DNA of 64,000 bases from NCBI RefSeq assembly GCF_017353515.1, contig NZ_JAFMPY010000009.1:124001-188000 (forward strand), given 5' to 3'. Under the pieces are notes generated by a model. That model was not told the DNA's origin. It worked only from the letters and a program-made list of their open reading frames with translations, and searched no databases. Origin of the DNA: Jiella sonneratiae (lineage in GTDB: Bacteria; Pseudomonadota; Alphaproteobacteria; Rhizobiales; Rhizobiaceae). Made by a program: the position numbers and the translations under genes. The first letter of the stretch is position 1. Each line of letters begins with the position of its first letter. Shown here in pieces: positions 1 through 7,737 of this stretch.

Positions 1-810
1 CCACTCGAACTCGTCGAACTTTTCGCCCGGAATTCCGGCGAGGTCGAAGACGAAGACCGGGCGCCCGGTCGTCGCCGCCTCGCTCGGCATGGTGACGGAA
101 TCCTTGGTGACGAGGAAGGCGTCGGCCGCCGCGACGAAGTCGAGATAGGGGTTTTCCCCGCTGCGGTCCCAGACGAGGATCCGGTCGCTGCGGACGCCGA
201 GCAGCCAGTCGAAGAGCGCCGGCGGCGTGCGGCGCGACGGCGAGGCGAGGACCGTCCGCCCCTCCTTCGCAAAACCTTCGATCGCCGCCTGCAGCCGCGT
301 CAGGGTCGCGTCGTCGTAACGATAGGCCTTGGTCGGTCCGCCGACGAGGACCGCCACGACCGGCCCTCCCGACGGGGCCCACCGTGCCCGCGCCGCGGTG
401 CGGCGGGCTTCGAGCATCGCCCGCGACAACTGGTGCGGGGCCCCGAGCATTTCGCGGTAGTTCGCGGGGGGCGAGGGGATCGCCCGAAGGTCGTGGCGGG
501 CGGCGAAGACGAGGTCGAAGCGGTCGCCGAGGCCATCGTCCACCGGCTGCAGATGCACGGTGAACGGCCGGTTTCGGCAGGCCGCGGCGATGGCGGCGAC
601 GTGGCGCGTCGCGAAGCTGCCGCAGGAGACGAGGATCTCCGGCTCGGGTGCGCCGGTGCGCCGCCAGTAGGGCGAGAGCGGACCCTTGCGCCATTTCGCC
701 AGCCGCCCGTCGAGAAGAACACGGTGCGGCTCCGGGTCGAAATGGCGTGCGACGCCGAGGCTCTGGGTGAGGGTGCCGGCCTTCGGGTCGCAGACCGTCC
801 AGGCGCGCAT
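1..810 (-). CDS. ELM1-like glycosyltransferase (mitochondrial fission ELM1 family), 3' end outside the window
   Basis: The protein begins MRAWTVCDPKAGTLTQ and reads to the window edge without a stop, so its C-terminus is missing. It parallels the gene at 2940-3926 along its length: KAGTLTQ near the start, VLVGGPTKAYRYDD in the middle, WDRSGENPYLDF and a final VTKDSVTMPSEA-type motif. These mark the ELM1-like family (PF06258), which has a GT-B-like fold; the bacterial members are presumed glycosyltransferases. The ATG at 810 is chosen because the frame above it is closed by a TGA touching the start. It follows the GT29-like gene by about 50 nt, so the two are probably co-transcribed. Sugar donor and acceptor are unknown. 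Confidence 0.8.
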   Translation of the reverse strand, partial: MRAWTVCDPKAGTLTQSLGVARHFDPEPHRVLLDGRLAKWRKGPLSPYWRRTGAPEPEILVSCGSFATRHVAAIAAACRNRPFTVHLQPVDDGLGDRFDLVFAARHDLRAIPSPPANYREMLGAPHQLSRAMLEARRTAARARWAPSGGPVVAVLVGGPTKAYRYDDATLTRLQAAIEGFAKEGRTVLASPSRRTPPALFDWLLGVRSDRILVWDRSGENPYLDFVAAADAFLVTKDSVTMPSEAATTGRPVFVFDLAGIPGEKFDEFEW

Positions 811-862
811 CAGCGACCGCCCCCGGGGGCGGTGCTCCGGCAGTGCCGACGTGCCGGCGGCG

Positions 863-1567
863 TCATGGCTGCCGCTCCGCGACGGGCTTCCAGAGCGGGA
901 TTCCGGTCATCTCGGCCAGCGCCGGCTCGCTGGTGACGACCTGCGGCGCGACGGCGGCGATCCGCCGAAGCGCCGCACGGTCCTCGGCCTGATGCCGGCG
1001 GTTGCGGATCGTCGGATCGTAGTCGTAGCCGTCGGCCTCCAGTGAGATGCCGGCGACGACGATCGTCGGGATGCCCATGGCGATGGCGTAGCAGATCATC
1101 GCGACGCCGTTGGAGGGGCGAACGTCCCGGCCGCCGGAGGCGAACAGCGAGCCGAGGGTCCTTTCGATCAGGAGATCGCGCTCCGCATGGGTGATCACCG
1201 CCTCGCGGAAGCCCGCGATGCCGACGCGCCGGCCGAGCCGCGCGAGGCGCGAGGGTCTGCGGCGCATCCTGAGGACGTTGCGGATCGTCAGCCCGGCGAC
1301 GTCCCTGGCCGTGGTCTTGTGGAGGAGCAGCGTCAGATCGGCCGGCGGCAGCCCGTTCCGGCGGGCGGAATGGCCGGAATACTTGACGTGGACATGGGCG
1401 ATGCCGGCGGGCAGCGGGCTCGGGATGGTCGGGCCGGGCGCCGCCCCGAGGATCAGCCACGGCCTGCCGGAGAGCCCGCGGCGGGCGAGCCAGCGCCGTT
1501 GCAGGCCGACGAGCCGGGCAAAGTGCCCGTCGTCGGTCTGCTCGTCGACTGCCGCCACTTCCGTCAA
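863..1567 (-). CDS. Sialyltransferase(GT29)-like protein, paralogue 1
   Basis: A 234-residue protein if it starts at the TTG at 1567, which overlaps the kdsB stop by 4 nt; a GTG at 1558 is an alternative. I see no Shine-Dalgarno site, so translational coupling to kdsB is likely. RPWLILGAAPGP (residues 35-46) resembles the nucleotide-binding sialylmotif L, and PSNGVAMICYAIAMGIP followed by VVAGISL (151-176) resembles sialylmotif S (P-S/T-x-G). This suggests a CMP-sugar transferase fold. CMP-Kdo, the product of the overlapping kdsB gene, is an attractive donor, but that is inference. The paralogue at 3923-4588 shares both motifs with otherwise low similarity. Confidence 0.75.
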   Translation of the reverse strand: MTEVAAVDEQTDDGHFARLVGLQRRWLARRGLSGRPWLILGAAPGPTIPSPLPAGIAHVHVKYSGHSARRNGLPPADLTLLLHKTTARDVAGLTIRNVLRMRRRPSRLARLGRRVGIAGFREAVITHAERDLLIERTLGSLFASGGRDVRPSNGVAMICYAIAMGIPTIVVAGISLEADGYDYDPTIRNRRHQAEDRAALRRIAAVAPQVVTSEPALAEMTGIPLWKPVAERQP

Positions 1568-2304
1568 GACGCTGCCTGCATCATCGCCCGCACGCGCTCG
1601 AGGTCGCTCAGCGTGTCGACCGGGATCGCCCCGTCGCTCGGCGTCTCGACCATCAGCACGTCGGCGCCGTGTTCGAGAAAGCGGAACATCTCGACGCCCT
1701 CGGCCTGTTCGATCGGCCCCGGCCGATGCGTCGAGAAATGCCGGAGGCCGGCGCGGCGGAAGGCGTAGAGGCCGAGCTGGCGCAGGAAGGAGACCTTGGC
1801 TCCCTTCGGGAAGGGGATGGGCATGCGGGAATAGGCGAGCGCCCGGCCGTCGATCCGCATGATCACCTTCACGACGTTGGTATCGATGACGTCGGAGGCG
1901 GAATCGAAGGCTGCATAGCCGTTGGTGACGAGGATGTCGTCGCTTGCCGCGGCCAGCGAGGCGGCGACGAGATCGATCGCCCGCGGGTCGATCATCGGCT
2001 CGTCGCCCTGGACGTTGACGAAGATGTCGCCCTCCAGCCGCTCGGCGCATTCGGCGACGCGGTCGGTTCCCGACACGTGGTCGTTGCGGGTCATCATCAC
2101 GTTGAGGCCGAGGACGTCGCAGGCCTTGCGGATCCGGTCGTCGTCGGTGGCGATGATCGCGTCGTCGATCGAATCCGCCTTCAGCGACTGCTGGTAGACG
2201 TGCCACAGCATCGGCTTGCCGGCGATGTCGGCGAGCGGCTTGCCGGGAAACCGCACGGCGCCGTAGCGGCAGGGGATCACCGCGATGGTTCTTGCTTCAG
2301 ACAT
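1564..2304 (-). CDS. kdsB: 3-deoxy-manno-octulosonate cytidylyltransferase
   Basis: KdsB activates Kdo with CTP to give CMP-Kdo, the donor for lipopolysaccharide inner core and some capsules, in the cytoplasm. The 246-residue length is normal for the family. The N-terminal nucleotide-binding signature (PCRYGAVRFPGKPL, residues 11-24), the NVQGDEP metal/nucleotide motif (97-103) and the YSRMPIPF segment are all present. It sits 6 nt after the HAD phosphatase stop and overlaps the next GT29-like gene. The cluster thus contains both donor synthesis and candidate transferases. Whether it is the only kdsB in the genome cannot be seen here. Confidence 0.95.
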   Translation of the reverse strand: MSEARTIAVIPCRYGAVRFPGKPLADIAGKPMLWHVYQQSLKADSIDDAIIATDDDRIRKACDVLGLNVMMTRNDHVSGTDRVAECAERLEGDIFVNVQGDEPMIDPRAIDLVAASLAAASDDILVTNGYAAFDSASDVIDTNVVKVIMRIDGRALAYSRMPIPFPKGAKVSFLRQLGLYAFRRAGLRHFSTHRPGPIEQAEGVEMFRFLEHGADVLMVETPSDGAIPVDTLSDLERVRAMMQAAS

Positions 2305-2310
2305 CGGCCT

Positions 2311-2943
2311 TCATCCGAAAAGCTGGGTGGTGAGCATTGCGGGGGTTTCGGCGACGAAGGCGCATTGCGCCGGCCGCTCGCCGTAGCCCCATTCGGCATG
2401 AGCATAGTCGATCCCGGCGCGGCGCGCCGCCTCGGCGTCGGATTCCATGTCGCCGACGAAGATCGTCTCGACCGGATCGATGTTGCAGGTCGCCATGGCG
2501 TAGAGGAGGTGGTCTGGCGCCGGCTTGCCGCGAAGCCTGTCCTCCGGGGTCATGACGACCATGAAGGAGACGTCGAGCCTGTCGAGCACGAGCTGCGTGC
2601 GGGCGCTGTCCTTGGAGGTGACGATGCCGAGCTTGACGCCCGACGCCGCCGCGGTCGCCAGCATCGCTTCCACCCCGTCGAAGATCGGCGACTCGGCGAT
2701 CAGAAGGCTCGAGGCGCGGCGATAGGCGGCCTCGATGCGGCGGCCCTGATGCGCGAGGCCGAGCCGCGCCATGATGTCCTGGAACGGCCGGCCGATCTCG
2801 GCGAAATAGGCGCTGAACGGCACGCCGACGCCGAGGTCGCGTCTCACCGCGGCCCAGGCGGCCTCCATGTTGGAGCGCGAATCGACGATGACGCCGTCGA
2901 GATCGAAGAGGACGAGGCTCTTTCGGCGGGGAACGAGGCTCAT
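2311..2943 (-). CDS. HAD-superfamily phosphatase (phosphoglycolate phosphatase-like)
   Basis: A 210-residue HAD hydrolase with the canonical motifs: DLDGVIVDS (residues 14-22, nucleophile D14), TSK (109-111), K140 in GKPAP, and GDMESD (164-169). A helical cap lies between motifs I and II, as in the phosphoglycolate phosphatase/beta-phosphoglucomutase group rather than the capless tetrameric KdsC type. Its ATG overlaps the ELM1-like stop by 4 nt and kdsB follows 6 nt later. A role as a sugar-phosphate phosphatase in Kdo or glycan precursor supply is likely from context only. The substrate is not predictable from sequence. Confidence 0.85.
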   Translation of the reverse strand: MSLVPRRKSLVLFDLDGVIVDSRSNMEAAWAAVRRDLGVGVPFSAYFAEIGRPFQDIMARLGLAHQGRRIEAAYRRASSLLIAESPIFDGVEAMLATAAASGVKLGIVTSKDSARTQLVLDRLDVSFMVVMTPEDRLRGKPAPDHLLYAMATCNIDPVETIFVGDMESDAEAARRAGIDYAHAEWGYGERPAQCAFVAETPAMLTTQLFG

Positions 2944-3926
2944 GGAGCGATCCTTCCGGTGCGTTCGGCGAGGCGCGCCTCGACCATCGACGCGATCCGC
3001 CGCGATTCCTGCGGCGGATCGTAGGCGTATGGGGCGAGCGACCCCTCGAAGCGGCGTGTCAGGCCGAGAGTCTCGGACATGTCGGCGTGATAGCGCTCGA
3101 ACTTGTCGAGATGCGGGTTGGCGGGGCGGTGGGCGAGATCGAAGGCGTAGACCGGCTTGCCCGTCGCCAGCGCCTCGCAGAGCATCGTCACCGAATCCTT
3201 TGTGATGACGAGCGCGTCGGCGGCGGCGAGATAGTCGCGGAAGGGGTTCTCGCCCTGCCGGTCCCAGATGACGATGCGCGGCTCGCCGAGCCCCGCGAGG
3301 CGCTCCTGCAGCGCCGCGGGCGAGCGGCGGGAGGTCGAGACGAGAACGGTCCATCCCTCGGCGGCAAGGCCGCGGATGGTTGCGACGAGCCGCGCGACCG
3401 TCGCCTCGTCGTAGTGATAGGCCTTGTTCGGGCCGCCCACGAGGACGGTCGCGACCGGCCCTTCCTGCGGCGCAAGACGGGCCTTCGCCGCCGGCCGGCG
3501 AGCCTCCATCTCCTCCGTGTCGACGCGGTGCGGCACCCCGATCATCGGGTGGAAGTTCGGCTTTTTCTCCCGCTCGCTCGTCCAGTCGTGACGAGAAACG
3601 AAGACGAGGTCGTAGCGGTCCTCGTATTCCGGTTTCGGCCCGGCGAGGTGGACGGTGAGCGGACGCCTGCGGCAGAGGCCGGCGATCAGCATCGTGTGGG
3701 AGAGCGCCTGGCCGCCGCAGGAGATGATCACGTCCGGCTGCCGCAGCCTCCAAAGGTCGAACAGGTGCGAGAGCGTCGGCTTCCACCACCGGAATTCCTT
3801 GCGCACGGTGACGACGTGCGGGTCGGGGTCGATGAAGCGGGCGACGCCGAGGCATTGGGTCAGCGTTCCGGCCTTCACCTCGCTGACCGTCCAGACATGC
3901 GGGCGGGTCCGGTCGGCCGCGGTCAT
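2940..3926 (-). CDS. ELM1-like glycosyltransferase, paralogue 2
   Basis: A complete 328-residue member of the ELM1-like family (PF06258), named for plant mitochondrial fission protein ELM1 and predicted to be a GT-B glycosyltransferase in bacteria. Visible motifs are VWTVSEVKAGTLTQ (11-24), VLVGGPNKAYHYDE, the WDRQGENPFRDYL block and VITKDSVTMLCEALATGKP, which resembles the nucleotide-sugar pocket of GT-B enzymes. The start ATG overlaps the preceding GT29-like stop (ATGA), and the HAD gene overlaps its own stop, so the three genes form a translationally coupled chain. It is homologous to the truncated gene at 1-810. Confidence 0.85.
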   Translation of the reverse strand: MTAADRTRPHVWTVSEVKAGTLTQCLGVARFIDPDPHVVTVRKEFRWWKPTLSHLFDLWRLRQPDVIISCGGQALSHTMLIAGLCRRRPLTVHLAGPKPEYEDRYDLVFVSRHDWTSEREKKPNFHPMIGVPHRVDTEEMEARRPAAKARLAPQEGPVATVLVGGPNKAYHYDEATVARLVATIRGLAAEGWTVLVSTSRRSPAALQERLAGLGEPRIVIWDRQGENPFRDYLAAADALVITKDSVTMLCEALATGKPVYAFDLAHRPANPHLDKFERYHADMSETLGLTRRFEGSLAPYAYDPPQESRRIASMVEARLAERTGRIAP

Positions 3927-4588
3927 GCTGCGCCGGTCCACAGGCGGATGCCGGATTCGGCGGCAAGCTCCGGCTCGGTGGTCGACAGCCTCGGATGGGC
4001 GGCCAGTGCCGTCAGCACCGCCCGGTCCTCGTCGACCTGCCGCCGGCGCCGGCCGAGCTGGTCGTAGGAATGGCCGAGCTTGGTGAGGGAGATGCCCGCG
4101 AGGACCACTTCCGGCACGCCGAGCAGGAGCCCGTAGCAGGCCATGGCGACGCCGTTGGTCACCTTGCCGAGGTCGCCGAACCCCTCCAGCGGCACGCCGC
4201 TGACCTGAAGCACCATCGCCTCCCGGTCGCGCCGCCGCAGCGGGCGCACCCTGCCGATGTGGTCGTAGGGCTTGTTGAGGAGGAGGAGCGGCAGCGCGAA
4301 GCCCGGAACCGTGTGGATCCAGAGCAGCATCTTCGTGTCGGTATGCGGATGCTCGGCCCAGGACTTCTTCTTCGCCCGGACCGTCAGGTCGGCGCGGCCG
4401 AGGCCCATCTCCTGCGCGGTCCGGCCGACATTGTTGATGTCGATCCGGGCATGGGTCGAAAGGATGCCGGCCGGGATCGCCGGCTGCGGCGCCGAGCCGA
4501 GGATCAGCCAGGGACGCTCCAGGATGCCGAGCGGCCGGAGCCATTTCCTGTGGGTCTCGACGAAATGCGACAGGTCGGTCTCGGGCAT
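3923..4588 (-). CDS. Sialyltransferase(GT29)-like protein, paralogue 2
   Basis: A 221-residue protein. RPWLILGSAPQPAIP (residues 25-39) then IDINNVGRTAQEMGL (49-63) resemble sialylmotif L, and VTNGVAMACYGLLLGVP (143-159) then VVLAGISL (161-168) resemble sialylmotif S. The protein is shorter than animal GT29 enzymes and has no membrane segment, so it should act on the cytoplasmic side of the inner membrane. It is paired by an ATGA overlap with an ELM1-like gene, as a second GT29-like/ELM1-like pair is found below it. Donor use of CMP-Kdo is an inference from kdsB in the same cluster. Confidence 0.75.
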   Translation of the reverse strand: MPETDLSHFVETHRKWLRPLGILERPWLILGSAPQPAIPAGILSTHARIDINNVGRTAQEMGLGRADLTVRAKKKSWAEHPHTDTKMLLWIHTVPGFALPLLLLNKPYDHIGRVRPLRRRDREAMVLQVSGVPLEGFGDLGKVTNGVAMACYGLLLGVPEVVLAGISLTKLGHSYDQLGRRRRQVDEDRAVLTALAAHPRLSTTEPELAAESGIRLWTGAA

Positions 4589-4591
4589 CGC

Positions 4592-5503
4592 TTAAAGGGC
4601 TTCCGCCTCGTTCTCCCGGGCCTCGCCCAGCGCCGCCGCCTTCGCCGCGAGAAAGGCGGGGGAGTTCTTGCGCTGCCAGCTCTTCGCCGTCCAGATCACC
4701 GACCCGTCGGAAAAGTCGTGGTCGGCGAAGGCGAGCGGCATTGCGGCGGTCGTCAGCCGGTTCTCCCGCTCCAGCCGTTCGACGAGGAGGTGGATGACCA
4801 GCTGATCGACGTGATAGCGCGGCTTCAGCGCCAGGGCGCCGGCGACGGCCCGCCGCAGCATGGCGGCAAAGGCGAAGCCGCCCGGCGTCGGCCGGATCGA
4901 AAGCGCGCTCGCCAGCACCTTGCGCACGTGCTTTTCCTGCGGCCGCTTGATCAGGACGACGTCGGCCGCCGCCTCGCCCAGCGCGGCGAGGGCCGGGCCG
5001 ACGGGCCGCCGGGCGATGCCGTCGACGTCGAGGCAGAGGACCTCCGAACGCGCCGCCTCGAGGACGAGCGGCGCGACGAGGAAGCGGACCGCGGCCCAGT
5101 AGATCGTCGGATAGTGCGGCAGCAGCGCACCGCTGCCGTCGTCCTGCGAATGCGTCAGTTCGACGGTCTGCAGCGATGCGGCGAGGCGCGCGACGTCGGC
5201 GAGAACCTCCGCAGAAGGCGCGCTCAGATGCAGGTGGAATCGCTCGCGGCCGCCCAGACGGTCGATCGAGCGGATGAAGGTCGGCGCGAATTCCCGGTAG
5301 TAGTGATCGTTGCAGGCGCAGAGCAGGATCGGCCCGCCACGCGCCTCGGGAAACGTGCCCTTGATCGAGCGGCGGAGCCTATCGAACTCGGGGAGGAAGG
5401 CGGCCTCGTTCCGGACCGCCTTTGCGACGCGCCGGCCGATCCGCCAGCGCATCAGCGGCGAATGGCGCTTCCTGGCAATGACGATCGGCTGCGGCTCGGC
5501 CAT
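4592..5503 (-). CDS. GT-A family glycosyltransferase
   Basis: A 303-residue protein with a basic N-terminus, then LLCACNDHYYREFAPTFIRS (about 60-80), typical of the start of a GT8-like GT-A domain, and CLDVDGIARRPV around residue 155, whose DVD matches the DxD metal/nucleotide-sugar motif. No membrane segment is seen. It is the first minus-strand gene of the glycan cluster, only 3 nt before the GT29-like gene. Its upstream region carries the two TAGTGG hairpins. The sugar and the linkage are unknown. Confidence 0.75.
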   Translation of the reverse strand: MAEPQPIVIARKRHSPLMRWRIGRRVAKAVRNEAAFLPEFDRLRRSIKGTFPEARGGPILLCACNDHYYREFAPTFIRSIDRLGGRERFHLHLSAPSAEVLADVARLAASLQTVELTHSQDDGSGALLPHYPTIYWAAVRFLVAPLVLEAARSEVLCLDVDGIARRPVGPALAALGEAAADVVLIKRPQEKHVRKVLASALSIRPTPGGFAFAAMLRRAVAGALALKPRYHVDQLVIHLLVERLERENRLTTAAMPLAFADHDFSDGSVIWTAKSWQRKNSPAFLAAKAAALGEARENEAEAL

Positions 5504-5522
5504 CCCTGGCTCCGGAGGATCC

Positions 5523-5594
5523 TAGTGGTCCGATTCCGACATTTGCTACCGTCTTCTGGAGACCGCGCAGCAGATGTCGGAATCGGAAGTCCAC
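5523..5594. repeat. TAGTGG hairpin element 1
   Basis: An imperfect inverted repeat whose left arm reads TAGTGGTCCGATTCCGACAT. The right arm, on the other strand, reads GTGGACTTCCGATTCCGACA, so it pairs except for an extra ACT bulge in the right arm. The loop is about 25 nt. Related elements lie at 5613-5690, 12129-12207 and 12223-12297; all share the outer GTGG and the inner GACAT. It lies upstream of the minus-strand glycosyltransferase, in the divergent region 5504-5933. Confidence 0.85.
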
Positions 5595-5612
5595 GAGCCA
5601 AGTTTATGATGC

Positions 5613-5690
5613 TATTGGATTTTTTCGAATTTGACATTTGATATGACGCTTCACCCGATTGGGGCACAAACGTCAAATTCAATCCACTGG
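5613..5690. repeat. TAGTGG-family hairpin element 2
   Basis: An inverted repeat with left arm TTGGATT, an unpaired TTTTC, then GAATTTGACATTTG. The right arm, read on the other strand, is CCAGTGGATTGAATTTGACG. The arms pair apart from the bulge and an A/G change. Its core, GGATTGAATTTGACATT, is nearly that of element 3 at 12129. Element 1 lies 18 nt to the left. In the rest of the divergent gap (5691-5933) I see no gene or further repeat apart from the expected start region of the GT8-like gene. Confidence 0.8.
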
Positions 5691-5933
5691 CATCGTCGCA
5701 GGCCCGCGACCTGCCGGGCTCGATAGACGGTCTTGTCGCAAATGGCCAGCGGCGGGAGGTTTCGTCGGGCCGATTGACCTCGATCAAGGCGCCTCTGCTG
5801 CACTGCCGCGAAACCCTTCGTCACGCGCCGCCCCGCCGTCGCCACCATTCCGGGCCGGTCCGTTGCTAAGCCCGGCTTCAAGTGGCGCAGCCTTCTTGCT
5901 AGGAGAGGCGCAAACGGAAAGGGAAACCCGTCA

Positions 5934-6623
5934 ATGTCCATCGATACCGCCCGCGTCTTCATCGGCTTCGACACCAAGGAGGTGATCGCCTATCACGTCC
6001 TCGCCCAGAGCATCCTCGAGAATGCGTCGATGCCCGTGCAGTTCACGCCGATCGTGCTGAGCAATCTCAAGGGTATCTTCGAGCGCGAGCGCAACAATCT
6101 CCAGTCCACCGAATTCTCCTTCTCGCGCTTCCTGGTGCCGGCGCTGTCGGGCTTCGAGGGCTGGAGCCTGTTCATGGACTGCGACATGATGCTGCGCGCC
6201 GACATCGCCGAACTGTGGAAGCTGCGCGACGACCGCTACGCGGCGATGTGCGTCAAGCACGACTACGTCCCGAAGATCGAGACGAAGTTCCTCGGCCAGA
6301 CGCAGACCAAGTACGAGAAGAAGAACTGGTCGAGCGTCATCCTGTTCAACAACGCCAAGTGCCGCGCCCTGACGCAGGATTACGTCAACAGCGCCACTGG
6401 GCTGCAGCTCCACCAGTTCAAGTGGCTGGAGAACGACGATCTGATCGGCGAACTGCCGAAGGAGTGGAACTGGCTGGTCAACGAATACGACTACAACCCC
6501 GACGCCAGGAACGTCCACTTCACCGATGGCGGTCCGTATTTCGAGGAATACAAGGACTGCGACTATGCCGACGAATGGTTCGCCGCGCGCGAGCGCACGC
6601 TGTTCGTCCAGCAGCGGGCCTGA
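5934..6623 (+). CDS. GT8-like glycosyltransferase
   Basis: A 229-residue cytosolic GT-A glycosyltransferase. RVFIGFDTKEVIAYHVLAQS at residues 7-26 is the typical opening of GT8-like proteins. FMDCDMMLRADIAEL (around 81-95) carries the DCD metal-binding motif, and NVHFTDGGPYFEEY near residue 195 is the C-terminal donor-site histidine block. The ATG at 5934 lies behind an AAAGGGAAA stretch. It is divergent from the minus-strand glycan cluster and followed by another GT29-like gene, so it probably works on the same glycan. Substrate unknown. Confidence 0.85.
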   Translation: MSIDTARVFIGFDTKEVIAYHVLAQSILENASMPVQFTPIVLSNLKGIFERERNNLQSTEFSFSRFLVPALSGFEGWSLFMDCDMMLRADIAELWKLRDDRYAAMCVKHDYVPKIETKFLGQTQTKYEKKNWSSVILFNNAKCRALTQDYVNSATGLQLHQFKWLENDDLIGELPKEWNWLVNEYDYNPDARNVHFTDGGPYFEEYKDCDYADEWFAARERTLFVQQRA

Positions 6624-6749
6624 GGTGGCGCAGCCGATTCGCAGATCCCCGGCCGGACGGTCGCCGAGCCGACGAAGGCCCGGCCGGCGGCCGCCGCGGG
6701 GCGCGGCCACGGCGGCCACGGCGGCCACGTCCGTGACGCCGGCCAGCCC

Positions 6750-7571
6750 ATGAACCGCCTGCCGAGCGATCCGGACGGCTGGGCCGGCTTCTTCTCGCGC
6801 CATCGCACGGTCGTCCTCGTCGCCAACAGCGAGGCGGCGAATGTCGAGGCGCTGCGCGAAAGCTTCGGCGACGGAGTCCTCTTCGTCTTCTTCAACAAGG
6901 TCTACAAGGTGCTGAAGGCGCCCTTCGACGGGCCGTCGCTGCTCGTCGCGCGCTCCTCGATCGCCGGCGCGAACATCGTCCACCGCCGCGAAGTCGAGAC
7001 GGTGTGCGGCTATTTCGAAGGCCCCGGCTTCTCCGGCATCCTCAACCTGAAGGCGCTCGCCGCCGAGCGCTTCAGCGAGGCGCGCGACTTCGGCGAGCGC
7101 TCGGTCGGCCATCTCGACCTTGCCGCGGATTTTGCCGATTTCTACCCGCCGGACTATGCGCCGACGACGGGCTTTGCCCTGGCGCTCTGGCTGTCCGAAC
7201 GGTGCGGGGGCCTGCGCATCGTGCTCGCCGGCTTCTCCGCCGAGCGCTCCGAGCGCTGGAAGCTCTTCCACGACCACGACTGGACCTTCGAGCAGATCGT
7301 CCTCAGGCTGATGGCCCGCTCCGGGCGGATCGAGATGCGGGGCGGCCGCGAGGCGACGCCGCTCGACCGGATCGCCGCCCGCTTTCCCGAGGTGCCGCCG
7401 GCCGAGGTGGCGCTGGTCGCGGCCGAGGTGCTCGCCGCCCGCCAGGAGGGCACCAACCGCTCGGTCGACCGCCTCTATTCCATCGTGAGGCCGCTTGCCG
7501 GGCTCGACGGGCTGCTGCGACGTCTGAAGCCGAAGACCCGCAAAGAGAAGCTCGCCGAATCCGGCCGCTGA
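6750..7571 (+). CDS. Sialyltransferase(GT29)-like protein 3
   Basis: A 273-residue protein. VVLVANSEAANVEAL at 21-35 fits the first nucleotide-binding motif of GT29-like enzymes. PTTGFALALWLSERCGG with RIVLAGFSAERS after it (around 137-165) is close to sialylmotif S, followed by FHDHDWTFEQIVL, a histidine-containing block I associate with bacterial GT29-like proteins. It differs clearly from the two GT29-like proteins at 863 and 3923. The 126-nt gap after the GT8-like gene contains a GGCCACGGC triplet run but no gene. Use of a CMP-sugar such as CMP-Kdo is plausible but unproven. Confidence 0.75.
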   Translation: MNRLPSDPDGWAGFFSRHRTVVLVANSEAANVEALRESFGDGVLFVFFNKVYKVLKAPFDGPSLLVARSSIAGANIVHRREVETVCGYFEGPGFSGILNLKALAAERFSEARDFGERSVGHLDLAADFADFYPPDYAPTTGFALALWLSERCGGLRIVLAGFSAERSERWKLFHDHDWTFEQIVLRLMARSGRIEMRGGREATPLDRIAARFPEVPPAEVALVAAEVLAARQEGTNRSVDRLYSIVRPLAGLDGLLRRLKPKTRKEKLAESGR

Positions 7572-7652
7572 GCGGACGGGCCGCCGCCGCCCCGGCTTGC
7601 CGCGATCACGCGAACGTCAGGGCGGCGCCGGCGCGAGGACGCGTATCTGTTG

Positions 7653-7692
7653 CAGGCAGGCAGGCAGGCAGGCAGGGCAGGGCAGGGCAGGG
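7653..7692. repeat. Simple-sequence tract (CAGG)5 then (CAGGG)4
   Basis: Five CAGG units (7653-7672) pass directly into four CAGGG units (7673-7692), ending 45 nt before the ATG of the DUF3095 gene. The reading frame of that gene is open upstream through the tract to 7597. Changes in copy number could therefore alter leader length, or the frame of an upstream-started protein. No other tract of this type was noticed in the window. Confidence 0.9.
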
Positions 7693-7737
7693 CAGGACCG
7701 GAACGGGCTCCGGCGGTGCGAGCGTGGGAGTGAGGCC

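Noticed and set aside
1-7571. Complete capsule or O-antigen export locus
   Set aside because: Only transferases, a phosphatase and kdsB are visible; no flippase, polymerase or ABC exporter is present in the window.
7653-7692. CRISPR-like repeat array
   Set aside because: The units are 4-5 nt with no spacers; it is a simple-sequence tract. No CRISPR array or cas gene was seen in the window.
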